Shown: positions 54,532 through 64,000, numbered from the stretch's first letter. The stretch is 64,000 bases of DNA from Caballeronia mineralivorans PML1(12) (GCF_001028175.1 NZ_AEJF01000058.1:1-64000); one strand, 5' to 3'. The notes: a model not told the origin generated them from the sequence alone. Made by a program: numbers and translations.

Positions 54532-55625
54532 ATGAAGAATGCCCCATTTTCACTGCATCCTCGCGGGCGGCAAGCGGTCCCGATATTCCGGCTAGCGGCT
54601 ATCGGCGCGGTCGTGGCGGCCATCGGCGGTGCTTTCGTCTATGTTGGTGGTTTCGTCACGCCGCATCGCCTGACGCCGCAGCGTATCGTCAATACCTTCG
54701 AAGCGAACGCGGGTGTTCATCCGGGGTTTCGCCGCAATCATGCGAAGGGCGTGTGCGTGGCGGGATATTTCGAAGGCAACGGCCAGGCCGGGGACATCTC
54801 TCGCGCTGGCGTGTTCAAGGCCGTGCGGACGCCGGTCATCGGCCGCTTTGCGATTCCGGGTAGCAATCCGTCGGCGCCGGATGCCAGCGTGCCGGTGCGC
54901 AGCATGGCGCTTGATTTCAAGCTGCCCGATGGTCAGCAATGGCGCACGGGCATGAACAATACGCCGGTGTTTATCGTCAATACGCCACGGGCTTTCTTCG
55001 CTCAACTGGTGGCGTCGAGACCCGATCCCGCAACGGGCAAGCCGATCCGGCGAAGCTCAAGGCGTTCTTTGCCGCGCACCCCGAGACCGGGCCGTTTCAG
55101 AGCTGGGTGAAAAGCCACCCGCCGTCGTCGAGTTTCGGCAATGCGGCGTATTACGGCATTAACGCATTTCGTGCCATCGATGCAAGTGGCAAGACTTACT
55201 TCATCCGGTGGTCGATGGTGCCCGAGGCTACGTACGAACCCGTCACCGCAGAGGAAAAGAGCCAGCATGATTTCCTCGACAACGAACTACGCAGCCGGTT
55301 GGCAAGCGGCCCGCTGCGCTGGCATCTGATCCTGACGGTAGCCAGGCCCGGCGATCCGACCACCGATGCAACTCAGGCGTGGCCTGACGACCGGCCGCAC
55401 ATCGATGCAGGTACGCTGGTGATAGAACACGAGAGCGCGCAGAGCGACGGCGATTGCCGTGACATCAATTACGATCCGACCATCCTCCCCGATGGACTCA
55501 AGCTGTCCGCCGATCCGCTACTGGCTGCGCGCTCGTCCGCCTACGCGGTCTCTTACAATCGCCGCACGCATGAAGAGGCGCAGCGTCTGGCCTCCGCTCA
55601 ACAACCGGGACGGGATCACGAATGA
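54532..55625 (+). pseudogene. srpA: catalase-related peroxidase (SrpA-like), frameshifted
   Basis: A single gene of about 365 codons split by a frameshift near 55042. The first frame (54532 on) holds the anchor TM helix, the distal-haem region (RRNHAKGVCVAGYF) and continues to ...DPATGKP, then runs to an early stop at 55110. The second frame resumes exactly with DPAKLKAFFAAHPETGP and runs to 55625, with the proximal region ARSSAYAVSYNRRTHEEA. Restoring one C in the CC run (AAGCC to AAGCCC) rejoins the frames. Small membrane-anchored catalases remove peroxide in the periplasm. It overlaps the cytochrome b561 gene by four bases. Confidence 0.85.
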
Positions 55626-56161
55626 GCGCCGATCAAAAACACTTTAGTCCGCCAGCCCGCTTGCTTCACTGGCTCATGGCGCCGCTGGTCGTCGCGATGC
55701 TGTTTATCGGCGTGGGGATGGTTGCCACTTTATCTTCATGGCATCAGACGCTGCTCGCGATTCACAAGCCGCTGGGCATAGCGATCCTTGGGCTGGTGAG
55801 CGTGCGGTTCATCGTGCGCTTGACTCATCGCACGCCGCCGTTGCCCAATGACATGCCGCGCTGGCAGCAGCACATTGCGCATCTGTCGCACTGGGTTTTC
55901 TATGCCTTGTTATTCGCCATGCCGCTGGTCGGCTGGTCGATGCTGTCGGCTGGCGGATTTCCGATTCATCTGTTCGGGCCGGTGAACCTGCCACCCATCG
56001 TCCCGCAGGATGTGCAACTTTACGCGTTGCTCCGTTCAGCGCATACGGTCCTTGCTTTGTTGCTGTTCGCGACCTTCCTCGCGCATCTCGGCGCCGCGTT
56101 GTTTCATGGTCTGATCCGACGCGACGGCGTGTTCTCGAGCATGGCGAAGGGGCGTGATTAA
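55622..56161 (+). CDS. cytochrome b561 family protein
   Basis: 179 aa, four TM helices with haem-ligand histidines in ARLLHWLMAPL, LAIHKPLGIAIL, HIAHLSHWVFYALLFAMPLVGW and SAHTVLALLLFATFLAHLGAALFHG. It probably passes electrons from the quinone pool to the periplasmic catalase-like peroxidase. Its ATG overlaps the catalase stop (ATGA), so its translation may be lowered if the frameshift is real, although the reading through the second frame is independent. Confidence 0.92.
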   Translation: MSADQKHFSPPARLLHWLMAPLVVAMLFIGVGMVATLSSWHQTLLAIHKPLGIAILGLVSVRFIVRLTHRTPPLPNDMPRWQQHIAHLSHWVFYALLFAMPLVGWSMLSAGGFPIHLFGPVNLPPIVPQDVQLYALLRSAHTVLALLLFATFLAHLGAALFHGLIRRDGVFSSMAKGRD

Positions 56162-56197
56162 GCTGCGTTCCGCTTAAACACGCCGGCCGCTTCAGCT

Positions 56198-57226
56198 TCA
56201 ACCGGCCTGTTCGACCGGTGTCACCTCCAGTTCCAGCTTTTGCGAACCGCGCAACACGGTGACCTTCACCGCCCGGTCGATCCGCGAAACATCCAGTGCG
56301 CGCTGCAAGCTATCGACGCTATCTACCGCGAGCGTATCGATGGCAACGATCCTGTCGTCGGTATGCAATCCGCCGAGCGCAGCCGGACTCGCCTTCACAA
56401 CCTCCATCACATGCACGCCGCTCGCCGCCGGCAGGTCGAAATAACGTTGCACGCGGCGTGAGATAGGCGACGTCGTGCCGGCCACGCCGATGTACGCACG
56501 CCGAACGCGTCCGTGCGCGAAGAGCTGCATGATGACCCACTTGGCGGTGTCGATGGCGGTCGCGAACGAGATCGCCTGTGCGCCGGCAATGATCGCGGTA
56601 TTCACACCGATCACCTGACCCGCCGAGTTGATCAGCGGGCCGCCCGAGTTGCCGGGATTCAGCGCGGCGTCGGTCTGAATGACATCGTAGATCATGCGTC
56701 CGGAGTTGGACCGCAGCGACCGTCCGAGCGCCGAGACCACCCCGGTTGTGACCGTCTGCGCGAGGCCGAGAGGGTTCCCCACAGCGATGGCGATCTGCCC
56801 GACACGCAGCTTGCCGGATTCACCCAGCTCGACGTGCGGCAACGCGTCGGCCGAGCCGATGCGCAGCACTGCGAGGTCGCTGTCCGGATCGTCGCCGACG
56901 AGATCGGCGTCGAACTTCGCGCCGTCTGCGAGCGTCACGCGGATATGTGTTGCGCCGTGCACGACGTGGCTATTCGTCAGCAGATAACCGTCGGGCGTGA
57001 AGATGAAACCCGAACCTGTGCCGCCGCGTGCGCCGCGGCCGTTTTTGTCGCCCGGCAAACGCCGTTCGACGGAAATAAAGGCGACCGCCTGCTGCACCCG
57101 TTCGAGCGCGCTGATGACGGTTTGGGAATAAGCGTCCAGAAGGGCGTCGTCGCCGAGTGGGCTTGCGAGGGCGGCTTCGGCGGGGCCGCGTGAGAGATCG
57201 TCGATGAATTGGGGACGGCTTCCCAT
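56198..57226 (-). CDS. trypsin-like serine protease with PDZ domain (HtrA/DegP-like)
   Basis: 342 aa. Catalytic triad H87 (TNSHVVHG), D117 (DSDLAVLRI) and S194 (GNSGGPL), followed by one PDZ domain (about 235-335). There is no signal peptide or TM segment, unlike DegP/DegS; the protein begins MGSRPQFIDDLSRG and looks cytoplasmic. It ends 37 bp from the stop of the convergent cytochrome gene. Confidence 0.92.
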   Translation of the reverse strand: MGSRPQFIDDLSRGPAEAALASPLGDDALLDAYSQTVISALERVQQAVAFISVERRLPGDKNGRGARGGTGSGFIFTPDGYLLTNSHVVHGATHIRVTLADGAKFDADLVGDDPDSDLAVLRIGSADALPHVELGESGKLRVGQIAIAVGNPLGLAQTVTTGVVSALGRSLRSNSGRMIYDVIQTDAALNPGNSGGPLINSAGQVIGVNTAIIAGAQAISFATAIDTAKWVIMQLFAHGRVRRAYIGVAGTTSPISRRVQRYFDLPAASGVHVMEVVKASPAALGGLHTDDRIVAIDTLAVDSVDSLQRALDVSRIDRAVKVTVLRGSQKLELEVTPVEQAG

Positions 57227-57418
57227 GATCGTGCTCCGGATAAAGGGATGATGAGATGCGGGATAACCGGCGTAATTTCAAGTCCGCGCGACGAGGCCGG
57301 AAACGCGCGGCTGTCTCAGCATTTCCGCTGCAATGGATATCACGATTGATCGTTTAGTGCAGGACGCGCGCGTTGCTAACATGGTCGGCTGCCTTCCATT
57401 CAGCCGTAGGAACACCGT

Positions 57419-58450
57419 ATGTCCGACCATCATCGAGCACCCGCAGACGAAACGTTACCGCAACCACGAGTTCCGTCGCGGCGGCGCGCGCTACTCAAAA
57501 TTGCCGCTTTGAGCGCGGGAGCAAGCAGCGTTTTGACCGGCGGCGCGGCGCTGCTGGCGAGCCAGACAGCGCGCGCGGAAGGGCCAGCCAAAACGTTCCG
57601 CATCGGTTATCAGAAGTACGGCAACTTCGTAGTTCTGAAGGCACGCGGCACGCTCGACAAGCGGCTTGCCTCACAGGGCGTCACCGTGCAATGGCTCGAA
57701 TTTCCAGCCGGGCCACAACTGCTCGAAGGACTCAACGCGGGTGCAGTCGATGCCGGCACGGTAGGCGAGACTCCACCGATCTTCGCGCAAGCCGCGGGCG
57801 TGGATTTCGTTTATGTCGGCAACGAACCGCCTGCGCCGCAAGGTGAAGCGATTGTCGTGCCGAACGATTCGGCGATCCGCAAGGTGGAGGATCTGCGCGG
57901 CAAGAAAGTGGCGTTGAACAAGGGCTCGAATGTTCATTACTTGTTGGTCGAAGCGCTTAAGAAAGCGGGACTTTCGTATGCGGACATCCACCCGGTCTAT
58001 CTCGCTCCCGCCGATGCACGAGCGGCGTTCGTGCAGGGCAGTGTCGATGCATGGGTGATCTGGGACCCCTATCTCGCGGCCGTTGAACGTCAGGCGAATG
58101 CGCGTGTGATTGTGGATGGCACGGGGCTGGTGCGCAACACGCAGTATTACCTCGCAACTCGTCAATTCGCGACCGCTCAGCCGCAACTCGTGCACGCGTT
58201 ACTGGAGGAGCTGGACCGCGTCGATCACTGGGGCCGCGACAACGTGCCGGACGTCGCGAAGCTTCTGTCACCGCTGGTCGGGCTCGACCAGCCGACGCTT
58301 GAACGCGCATTGAAACGCACAGGCTACGGCGTGCATCCGATTACGGCGGAGACCCTCGCGTACCAGCAACAAATCGCCGATACCTTCACCGACCTGAAGC
58401 TGATCCCGAAGAAGCTGGCGGTGACCGATGCGCGCTGGAACATCGCTTAA
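57419..58450 (+). CDS. ssuA: aliphatic sulfonate ABC transporter binding protein
   Basis: 343 aa. A twin-arginine-like signal (PSRRRALLKIAALSAGASSV, cleaved near ARA) precedes the SsuA fold: RIGYQKYGNFVVLKARGTLD, EFPAGPQLLEGLNAGAVDAG, GSVDAWVIWDPYLAA. It captures alkanesulfonates in the periplasm for sulfur supply. It is first in ssuADCBF; 207 bp separate it from ssuD. Confidence 0.93.
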   Translation: MSDHHRAPADETLPQPRVPSRRRALLKIAALSAGASSVLTGGAALLASQTARAEGPAKTFRIGYQKYGNFVVLKARGTLDKRLASQGVTVQWLEFPAGPQLLEGLNAGAVDAGTVGETPPIFAQAAGVDFVYVGNEPPAPQGEAIVVPNDSAIRKVEDLRGKKVALNKGSNVHYLLVEALKKAGLSYADIHPVYLAPADARAAFVQGSVDAWVIWDPYLAAVERQANARVIVDGTGLVRNTQYYLATRQFATAQPQLVHALLEELDRVDHWGRDNVPDVAKLLSPLVGLDQPTLERALKRTGYGVHPITAETLAYQQQIADTFTDLKLIPKKLAVTDARWNIA

Positions 58451-58657
58451 CGCAAGCGCTGCGCTCCTGCGTCGCTAGAGACGCGTAAGCAGAATTGGCG
58501 AGAACCTTAGCTCAAATAAATCGTTCATGCGGAAAGTCGGCGTCGCTAAGATGAATCAACTCACGTGGATCATGGGCATGCGGGGTATTTCTTCGCCTCG
58601 GCCCGCCTGATTCCCCAATCGACACTTGAACTCAAATAAGCAAGGCGGGAGCCCTCG

Positions 58658-59806
58658 ATGAATGTTTTCTGGTTCATTCCGACCCACGGCGACAGCCGTT
58701 ATCTCGGCACGACGCAAGGCGCGCGCGCTGCTGATTACGACTACTTCCGCCAGATCGCCGTCGCGGCCGATACGCTCGGCTACGAAGGCGTCTTGCTGCC
58801 CACGGGCCGGTCCTGCGAAGACGCGTGGGTGGTTGCATCGAGCCTGATTCCCGCGACGAAGCGGCTCAAGTTCCTCGTCGCGATTCGCCCTGGCCTGACC
58901 TCGCCGGCGTTGTCCGCACGCATGGCATCGACGTTCGACCGCCTCTCCGGCGGCCGTCTGCTGATCAACGTAGTGACGGGCGGCGACCCGGTCGAGCTGG
59001 CGGGGGACGGAGTGTTCAACGACCACGACACCCGCTACGAAGTCACCGATGAATTCCTGCGCATCTGGCGCGGTTTGCTCGAGTCGTCGCATGAAGGCGG
59101 TTCGATCGATTTCGACGGCAAGCACTTGAGTTCCAAGGGTGGCAAGGTGCTTTATCCGCCAGTACAAAAGGCGCATCCGCCGCTGTGGTTCGGCGGCTCG
59201 TCACCCGCGGCGCACGAGATCGCAGCCGATCATATCGATACCTATCTGACCTGGGGCGAACCGCCTGCCGAAGTCGAAAAGAAGCTGGCCGATATCCGTC
59301 GCCGCGCAGCCGACAAAGGCCGCAAGATCAAGTTCGGCATTCGCCTGCACGTGATCGTGCGCGAGACGGAGCAGGAAGCGTGGGCCGATGCCGACAGACT
59401 CATCAGCAAGCTCGACGACGAAACCATCCAGCGCGCGCAGGCATCGTTTGCAAAGATGGATTCGGAAGGCCAGCGGCGCATGGCGGCGTTGCATGGCGGC
59501 CAGCGCGACAAGCTCGAGGTCTATCCGCATCTGTGGGCCGGCGTCGGCCTCGTGCGTGGCGGTGCAGGCACGGCGCTGGTGGGCAATCCGGAACAGGTCG
59601 CGGGCTTGATGAAGGAGTATGCGGCGCTAGGGATCGACACCTTCATCCTGTCCGGCTATCCGCATCTTGAAGAGTCGTACCGGTTCGCCGAGCTCGTGTT
59701 CCCGCTGCTGCCGCGCGAACAGAAAGAGCGTAGGTCGGGTCCGCTGTCGGGACCGTTCGGTGAAATTGTCGGCACGTCGTATTTGCCGCGTGCTTCGCAA
59801 AGTTGA
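58658..59806 (+). CDS. ssuD: FMNH2-dependent alkanesulfonate monooxygenase
   Basis: 382 aa, full length. Bacterial luciferase-like fold: [20 protein letters not shown] at the start, C53 near the FMN site (GRSCED), and the conserved [20 protein letters not shown] and [12 protein letters not shown]. It desulfonates C2-C10 sulfonates to aldehyde and sulfite, using reduced flavin. No ssuE (flavin reductase) gene is next to it, so the reductant must come from elsewhere in the genome. Confidence 0.97.
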   Translation: MNVFWFIPTHGDSRYLGTTQGARAADYDYFRQIAVAADTLGYEGVLLPTGRSCEDAWVVASSLIPATKRLKFLVAIRPGLTSPALSARMASTFDRLSGGRLLINVVTGGDPVELAGDGVFNDHDTRYEVTDEFLRIWRGLLESSHEGGSIDFDGKHLSSKGGKVLYPPVQKAHPPLWFGGSSPAAHEIAADHIDTYLTWGEPPAEVEKKLADIRRRAADKGRKIKFGIRLHVIVRETEQEAWADADRLISKLDDETIQRAQASFAKMDSEGQRRMAALHGGQRDKLEVYPHLWAGVGLVRGGAGTALVGNPEQVAGLMKEYAALGIDTFILSGYPHLEESYRFAELVFPLLPREQKERRSGPLSGPFGEIVGTSYLPRASQS

Positions 59807-59818
59807 ACCGGAGGTCCG

Positions 59819-60613
59819 ATGAACGCAGTTCCGTTTTTTCGCCGCGCGGGTGTACAGGCTGCGCCGTGGGTTGTACCCATCTTGATCCTGATCGCATGGG
59901 AGCTGGCGGCACGCACGGGCGGTTTGTCGTCGCGTGTGCTGCCCGAGCCGCTGGCCGTCGTGAAAGCCGCGTGGGAACTGATCCAGTCGGGCGACATGTG
60001 GGCGAACGTGAAGGTCAGCGCATGGCGTGCGTTGACGGGTTTTGCAATCGGCGGTGGGATCGGTTTCGTGCTCGGGCTTGGAACAGGACTGTTCAAGCCG
60101 GCTGAGATCGCCCTCGACTCGACCGTGCAGATGATCCGCAATATCCCCGCGCTCGCCATGATTCCGCTGGTGATCCTGTGGTTCGGCATCGGCGAGGAAG
60201 CGAAGCTTTTCCTGGTCGCGCTCGGCGTATTTTTTCCGGTCTATACGAACACATATCACGGCATTCGTTCCGTCGATGCAGACCTGATCGAGATGGCTCG
60301 CAGCTATGGACTCTCGGGCTTCGCGCTGTATCGCGATGTGATTTTACCGGGGGCATTGCCGTCCATTCTCGTAGGCGTGCGTTTCGCGTTCGGGTTGATG
60401 TGGGTGATGCTGATCGTGGCGGAAACCATCTCGGCACAATCGGGTATCGGCTATATGACGATGAACGCGCGCGAGTTCCTGCAGACCGACGTGGTTGTAG
60501 TCGGCATCCTGCTTTATGCGCTGCTCGGCAAGCTCGCGGACATGCTCGCGAAGTCGATCGAACGGGCAACGCTGCGTTGGCATCCTGCATATCAGAAGGG
60601 AGCAAAACCGTGA
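59819..60613 (+). CDS. ssuC: aliphatic sulfonate ABC transporter permease
   Basis: 264 aa, six TM helices of the BPD_transp_1 type, with the EAA loop ([28 protein letters not shown]). It lies 12 bp after ssuD with a strong GGAGG and overlaps ssuB by four bases (GTGA). Confidence 0.95.
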   Translation: MNAVPFFRRAGVQAAPWVVPILILIAWELAARTGGLSSRVLPEPLAVVKAAWELIQSGDMWANVKVSAWRALTGFAIGGGIGFVLGLGTGLFKPAEIALDSTVQMIRNIPALAMIPLVILWFGIGEEAKLFLVALGVFFPVYTNTYHGIRSVDADLIEMARSYGLSGFALYRDVILPGALPSILVGVRFAFGLMWVMLIVAETISAQSGIGYMTMNAREFLQTDVVVVGILLYALLGKLADMLAKSIERATLRWHPAYQKGAKP

Positions 60614-61449
60614 CCTTGAGTTATACACCGTATGCATCGGGCAACGTCGTGCTGGACGGCGACGAGCCGGAAATCGCCACGCGCGAACGCGCACCGGCAG
60701 CGCCTGCGCCGCGGGCGCGTCCCACGGACATGGCCGTTGCGCTGCAAGGCGTCGACAAACATTTCGGCGAACGCAAGGTGCTGTCGAACTTCGATTTCAC
60801 CATCGAGCGCGGTAGTTTTGTATCCATAGTCGGACGCAGCGGCTGCGGCAAGTCCACGTTACTGCGCCTGATCGCGGACCTTGAAAAGGCGACCGGCGGT
60901 GTCGTGCAGCGCAACGCGGCGGCGGGAGCCAGTGTCCTGGAGACCCGCATCATGTTCCAGGATGCTCGCCTGCTGCCGTGGAAGAGCGTGTTGCAAAACG
61001 TCATGCTCGGCTTGCCGCGTTCGTCGCGTGACGACGCTCGCGCGACGCTGGCTGAAGTGGGTTTGAGCGCACGGGAAAGCGACTGGCCTGCGCAATTGTC
61101 CGGCGGTCAGCGGCAACGCGTGGCACTTGCGCGTGCGCTCGTGCATCGGCCGGATCTGCTGCTGCTGGATGAGCCGCTAGGCGCGCTCGACGCATTGACG
61201 CGGATTGAAATGCACGCGCTGATCGAACGGTTGTGGCGCGAGCATCGCTTCACTGCGCTGCTGGTAACGCATGACGTGCAAGAAGCGGTGGCGCTGGGTG
61301 AGCGGATTGTGTTGATTGAAGAAGGGAAGATTTCCTTCGATGCCGCCATCGCGCTACAACGCCCGCGCTTGCGTACGGCTGAAGGTTTCGCGGCGCTGGA
61401 GGAACAGGTGTTGTCGCGCGTGCTGAGGCATGGAGCGCAGCCGAGCTAG
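60610..61449 (+). CDS. ssuB: aliphatic sulfonate ABC transporter ATP-binding protein
   Basis: 279 aa from the GTG at 60610, with GAAGGGAGC upstream. A 40-residue Ala/Pro-rich N-terminal extension precedes the ATPase. Walker [10 protein letters not shown] is at 75-83, then LSGGQRQ and [12 protein letters not shown], and the switch His in LVTHDVQE. It overlaps the ssuC stop, so it is translationally coupled. Confidence 0.95.
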   Translation: MTLSYTPYASGNVVLDGDEPEIATRERAPAAPAPRARPTDMAVALQGVDKHFGERKVLSNFDFTIERGSFVSIVGRSGCGKSTLLRLIADLEKATGGVVQRNAAAGASVLETRIMFQDARLLPWKSVLQNVMLGLPRSSRDDARATLAEVGLSARESDWPAQLSGGQRQRVALARALVHRPDLLLLDEPLGALDALTRIEMHALIERLWREHRFTALLVTHDVQEAVALGERIVLIEEGKISFDAAIALQRPRLRTAEGFAALEEQVLSRVLRHGAQPS

Positions 61450-61523
61450 GTGTCGTTGTATCAATTCACTCATTGCCGCTGTCGACTGGCCCCGGCACTA
61501 TTCAATCAATACGGAGCATCATC

Positions 61524-61739
61524 ATGGGCATCACGGCAATCAACGTGCGTAATCAGTTCAAAGGCCATATCAAGGAGATCATTCGCGGCTCGGTGGTCTC
61601 GGAAGTCGACGTGGAAACGCCTTATGGCATTGTCACTTCGGTGATCACCACACGTTCTATCGATGAGCTCGAACTGAAGGTCGGTAGCGAAGTCATTGCG
61701 TTCGTGAAGTCGACCGAAGTCTCTATTGCGAGGCTTTGA
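61524..61739 (+). CDS. ssuF: molybdopterin-binding (TOBE) protein, SsuF-like
   Basis: 71 aa, a single TOBE/Mop domain (SARNQ-like start INVRNQFKGHIKEIIRGSVV, then VTSVITTRSIDELELKVG and AFVKSTEVSIARL). In Pseudomonas putida an SsuF of this kind is the last gene of ssuEADCBF and needed for growth on some sulfonates. Its ligand is unproven. Start at the ATG of MGITAIN with CGGAGC upstream. Confidence 0.9.
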   Translation: MGITAINVRNQFKGHIKEIIRGSVVSEVDVETPYGIVTSVITTRSIDELELKVGSEVIAFVKSTEVSIARL

Positions 61740-61766
61740 TACTGCGCTGAAGGGGCAGAAGCAGGC

Positions 61767-62513
61767 TTAGGCCGCGATGGCCCCAAGGCCTTCCAGCAAT
61801 TCACCGCGCATACTGGCAAGCAAAACATCGCGGCGATCGCGCGGCCGCTCGACGCTCACTTTGATCTCACGCGCGATCCGGCCCGCGCCGCTTTTACCCG
61901 ACGGTGTCATCAGCAGCACGCGGTCGGAGAGATACAGTGCTTCGTCCAGGTCGTGCGTGACCAGGAGCGCCGCCGTGCCGTGTGCCCGCACGAGCGATAA
62001 CAGCAGATCCTGCAAGCGCATGCGCGTCATTGCATCGACGGCGCTGAAGGGCTCGTCGAGCAACAGCAGATCAGGCTTCGAGAACAGCCCTCGTGCGATC
62101 GCCACCCGTTGCGCCATGCCACCGGACAGCTGCTTGGGAAGATACTCGCGCGCCTCGGCGAGACCCACTTCCGCCAGCAGTTCGCGTACACGCGGATCAT
62201 GTCCACGACGAGGTCCGGCCGGAAAAGCGACGTTGTCCGCAACGCTCAGCCAGGGCAATAAACGAGGTTCCTGAAAGATCACACCGATCCTGCTCGATGG
62301 ACCTTGTTGCGGCATACCTTCGAGCAGAGTTTCGCCGTTGAAGTCACGGTCGAGACCCGCGAGAATGCGCAAGAGCGTGCTCTTGCCGCAACCGCTCGGG
62401 CCCACGAGACTGACTATCTCGCCACTCTGGATCGAGAGCGTCAGGCGTTCGAGCACCGTGCGTGTGTCGTAGTGTTTGCCGGAGACACGCAGGTCGAGAA
62501 GGGGAGTGTTCAT
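61767..62513 (-). CDS. sulfonate/nitrate-type ABC transporter ATP-binding protein
   Basis: 248 aa. Walker A GPSGCGKST at 38-46, signature LSGGMAQR, Walker B LLLLDEPFSAVD, switch His LVTHDLDE. It is most like SsuB/TauB proteins. Start at 62513; it overlaps the permease stop by four bases (ATGA). Convergent with ssuF, 27 bp apart, it is the last gene of a second transporter operon. Confidence 0.92.
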   Translation of the reverse strand: MNTPLLDLRVSGKHYDTRTVLERLTLSIQSGEIVSLVGPSGCGKSTLLRILAGLDRDFNGETLLEGMPQQGPSSRIGVIFQEPRLLPWLSVADNVAFPAGPRRGHDPRVRELLAEVGLAEAREYLPKQLSGGMAQRVAIARGLFSKPDLLLLDEPFSAVDAMTRMRLQDLLLSLVRAHGTAALLVTHDLDEALYLSDRVLLMTPSGKSGAGRIAREIKVSVERPRDRRDVLLASMRGELLEGLGAIAA

Positions 62514-63346
62514 CGGTTGCTTCCGGTGCTGGTGTCGCGCCATGAAAGCACGCGGGTTTCGATTGCCTTAAGCACGCTGTCGCTGAGTTTTCCGAGCAAC
62601 GCGAGCAACAGGATCGCGCCGAACACAAGGTCCGGACGCCCCGTTTCGCGGCCATCGCTCAATAGATAACCGAGGCCGCGTGTGGCCGCGATCAGTTCGG
62701 CGGCGACCATGAACATCCAGGCAAGGCTTAAGCCTGTCCGCAGTCCCGTGAAGATTTGCGGCAGCGACGCCGGAAGAAGAATGCGTACAAAGAGCGCCCG
62801 TTGACTCAGGCGGTTGACCTCGCCCAGTTCGATCAGCTTGCGGTCCACGCCGCGAATGCCGGCGACCACACTGAGGTGCACCGGAAAGAATGCACCGATA
62901 GCAATCAGCGTGATCTTCGGCGCTTCATCTATACCCATCCACAGCAGCAGAACGGGCACCCATGCCAGCGATGGAATTGCCCTGAGCGCCTGAAAACTCG
63001 GGTCGAGAAGCGCCTCCAGTCGACGGCTCAAGCCCATCGCTGCACCGAAAAGAATGGCGATGACCGCGCCAATCGCGAAGCCTGCAAACACGCGCAAGCT
63101 ACTGGCCCCGATATGCCGCCCCAGACGGTCGCCACACAGTTGCCAAAGCGTTTCAGCGATGGTGCTCGGCGCGGGAACCAGATGCTCCGGTACCACGTGC
63201 GTTCTCACCAGCGCTTCCATGAGACCGAGGAACGCAAAGGGGAGCAGGATTCCGGCAATACGCCATCGCTGCAGCCGTGACACAGGCGTTTTCTGCCCGG
63301 ACGATAACGTTCCAGGCAGCGTGAGCGAATCGTCGGAGGCCATCAT
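62510..63346 (-). CDS. sulfonate/nitrate-type ABC transporter permease
   Basis: 278 aa with six TM helices and an EAA-type loop (LIELGEVNRLSQRALFVRIL). It matches the SsuC/TauC group. The start at 63346 overlaps the stop of the binding-protein gene (ATGA); an adjacent ATG at 63343 is possible. Confidence 0.92.
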   Translation of the reverse strand: MMASDDSLTLPGTLSSGQKTPVSRLQRWRIAGILLPFAFLGLMEALVRTHVVPEHLVPAPSTIAETLWQLCGDRLGRHIGASSLRVFAGFAIGAVIAILFGAAMGLSRRLEALLDPSFQALRAIPSLAWVPVLLLWMGIDEAPKITLIAIGAFFPVHLSVVAGIRGVDRKLIELGEVNRLSQRALFVRILLPASLPQIFTGLRTGLSLAWMFMVAAELIAATRGLGYLLSDGRETGRPDLVFGAILLLALLGKLSDSVLKAIETRVLSWRDTSTGSNR

Positions 63347-64000
63347 CTAGCCGATGCGATGACCGGCTGCGCGAACTTGACGTCGATTAGCGCATCGATC
63401 ACCTGATTGAGATCGGTGCCCGGTTTGACAAGCTGTTCCTGAGTGAGGATGGGCGCGGCGGCCTTCAATGCTTCGATCTGCTCCGCACCCGGCTGCGGAT
63501 GGCTGAAGTCATTGCGGCTCAATTGCAGCTTGGCCACCGGAAGCGACAACTTCGACTCCTCCGCGATGATTTTCGCGGTCTCGTCGGGGTGCAGGGCGAT
63601 CCACACACGGGCCTGCTCGTACACCTTCAGCACGTGCTCGAGCGTCTCGGGATGTTCCTTGATGAAGTCCTCGCGCGCATTCAGGAACCCGTAGGTGTTG
63701 AAGGCAACGTTACGATAAAGCAGCCGCGCGCCATCATCGATTTGTGCCGCTGCCATGTGCGGATCGAGACCGGCCCATGCATCGACTTGCCCGTTAGCGA
63801 GCGCGGTGCGTCCATCGGGATGTTGCAGGTTGACCAGTTCGACGTCGTCACGCGTCAGGCCGACCGTATGCAGCGCACGCAACGTAAACAGATAGGGGTC
63901 GGTGCCTTTGGTTGCGGCGATCTTCTTGCCCTTGAGATCCGCCAACGTCTTGAGCGATGAATCTTTGCGCACGACCAGTGCGGTCCATTCGGCGCGCGAG
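63343..64000 (-). CDS. ABC transporter substrate-binding protein (sulfonate type), partial
   Basis: About 218 C-terminal residues; the 5' end lies beyond the window edge. The frame stays open to 64000 (…RAEWTALVVRKDSSLKTLAD), so an apparent start inside it is not the true one. LKGKKIAATKGTDPYLFTLRAL and VDAWAGLDPHMAAAQID match SsuA-like proteins. It is the first gene in the transporter operon with the permease and ATPase at 61767-63346. Substrate unknown; sulfonate or taurine by family. Confidence 0.9.
   Translation of the reverse strand, partial: SRAEWTALVVRKDSSLKTLADLKGKKIAATKGTDPYLFTLRALHTVGLTRDDVELVNLQHPDGRTALANGQVDAWAGLDPHMAAAQIDDGARLLYRNVAFNTYGFLNAREDFIKEHPETLEHVLKVYEQARVWIALHPDETAKIIAEESKLSLPVAKLQLSRNDFSHPQPGAEQIEALKAAAPILTQEQLVKPGTDLNQVIDALIDVKFAQPVIASAR

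Noticed and set aside
57125..57151. GGAATAA-N13-CGTCGTC inside the HtrA-like gene
   Set aside because: It lies in coding sequence about 270 bp from the nearest plus-strand gene (ssuA). Possible, but the second half is weak and sulfonate genes are not expected in this regulon.

Overview
The window is high-GC proteobacterial DNA that reads as a soil or plant-associated Burkholderiales, most like Paraburkholderia/Caballeronia/Burkholderia. This rests on the gene families present (DUF4148 secreted proteins, DUF2288, an HTH-fused aspartate carbamoyltransferase), strong G/C third-position bias and dense catabolic operons. No rRNA, tRNA, CRISPR array, prophage or intact insertion sequence is visible. 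Species assignment is inference.

Layout. 0-6 kb: propionate (prpB / divergent prpR, with a sigma-54 promoter and a palindrome between them) and protocatechuate (pcaHG / divergent pcaQ). 6-16 kb: a response-regulator receiver, a lysophospholipid acyltransferase, a proline iminopeptidase with an unusual low-complexity insert, an EAL phosphodiesterase, a FeeM-like N-acyltransferase and a large membrane GGDEF/EAL protein, then an 830-bp inverted-repeat element. 16-21 kb: a fructose-type ABC transporter (frcBCA) with a ROK regulator. 21-29 kb: envelope and ion genes (GlsB/YeaQ, LpxL-like, MscS, CrcB), a YciI protein, a LysR regulator, and hutH-hutC with candidate HutC sites. 30-38 kb: a complete reductive pyrimidine catabolic operon (amidohydrolase, preT, preA, NCS1 transporter, dihydropyrimidinase) with a divergent RutR-like repressor and a near-perfect RutR-type operator. 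38-47 kb: a complete eight-gene Nit1C cluster (nitrilase, radical SAM, GNAT, AIR-synthase-like, glycosyltransferase, flavoprotein and two small 'nitrogen starvation' proteins) behind a consensus sigma-54 promoter, divergent from a MocR regulator. 47-51 kb: CDP-diacylglycerol diphosphatase, an Asp/Glu racemase, HTH-PyrB and YjbQ. 51-56 kb: DUF4148 genes and an ECF sigma module with two related anti-sigma-like proteins, a frameshifted catalase-type peroxidase and cytochrome b561. 56-64 kb: an HtrA-like protease, an ssuADCBF sulfonate operon, and a convergent second sulfonate-type ABC transporter cut by the window end.

How it works together. Most modules scavenge carbon, nitrogen or sulfur: propionate, protocatechuate, sugar, histidine, pyrimidines, nitrile/cyanide and sulfonates. 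Several have their own regulator and a visible DNA site. The most informative regulatory finding is a motif, GGAATAA-N13-GT(G/C)..TT, seen before the first anti-sigma gene (twice), before the ECF sigma gene and before the catalase/cytochrome b561 pair, which predicts a small autoregulated oxidant-response regulon. The nit promoter region holds a consensus -24/-12 element, two NtrC-like sites and two clusters of shared repeats that could be MocR operators. The catalase gene has lost one base within a C run, so it is either a pseudogene or an assembly error.
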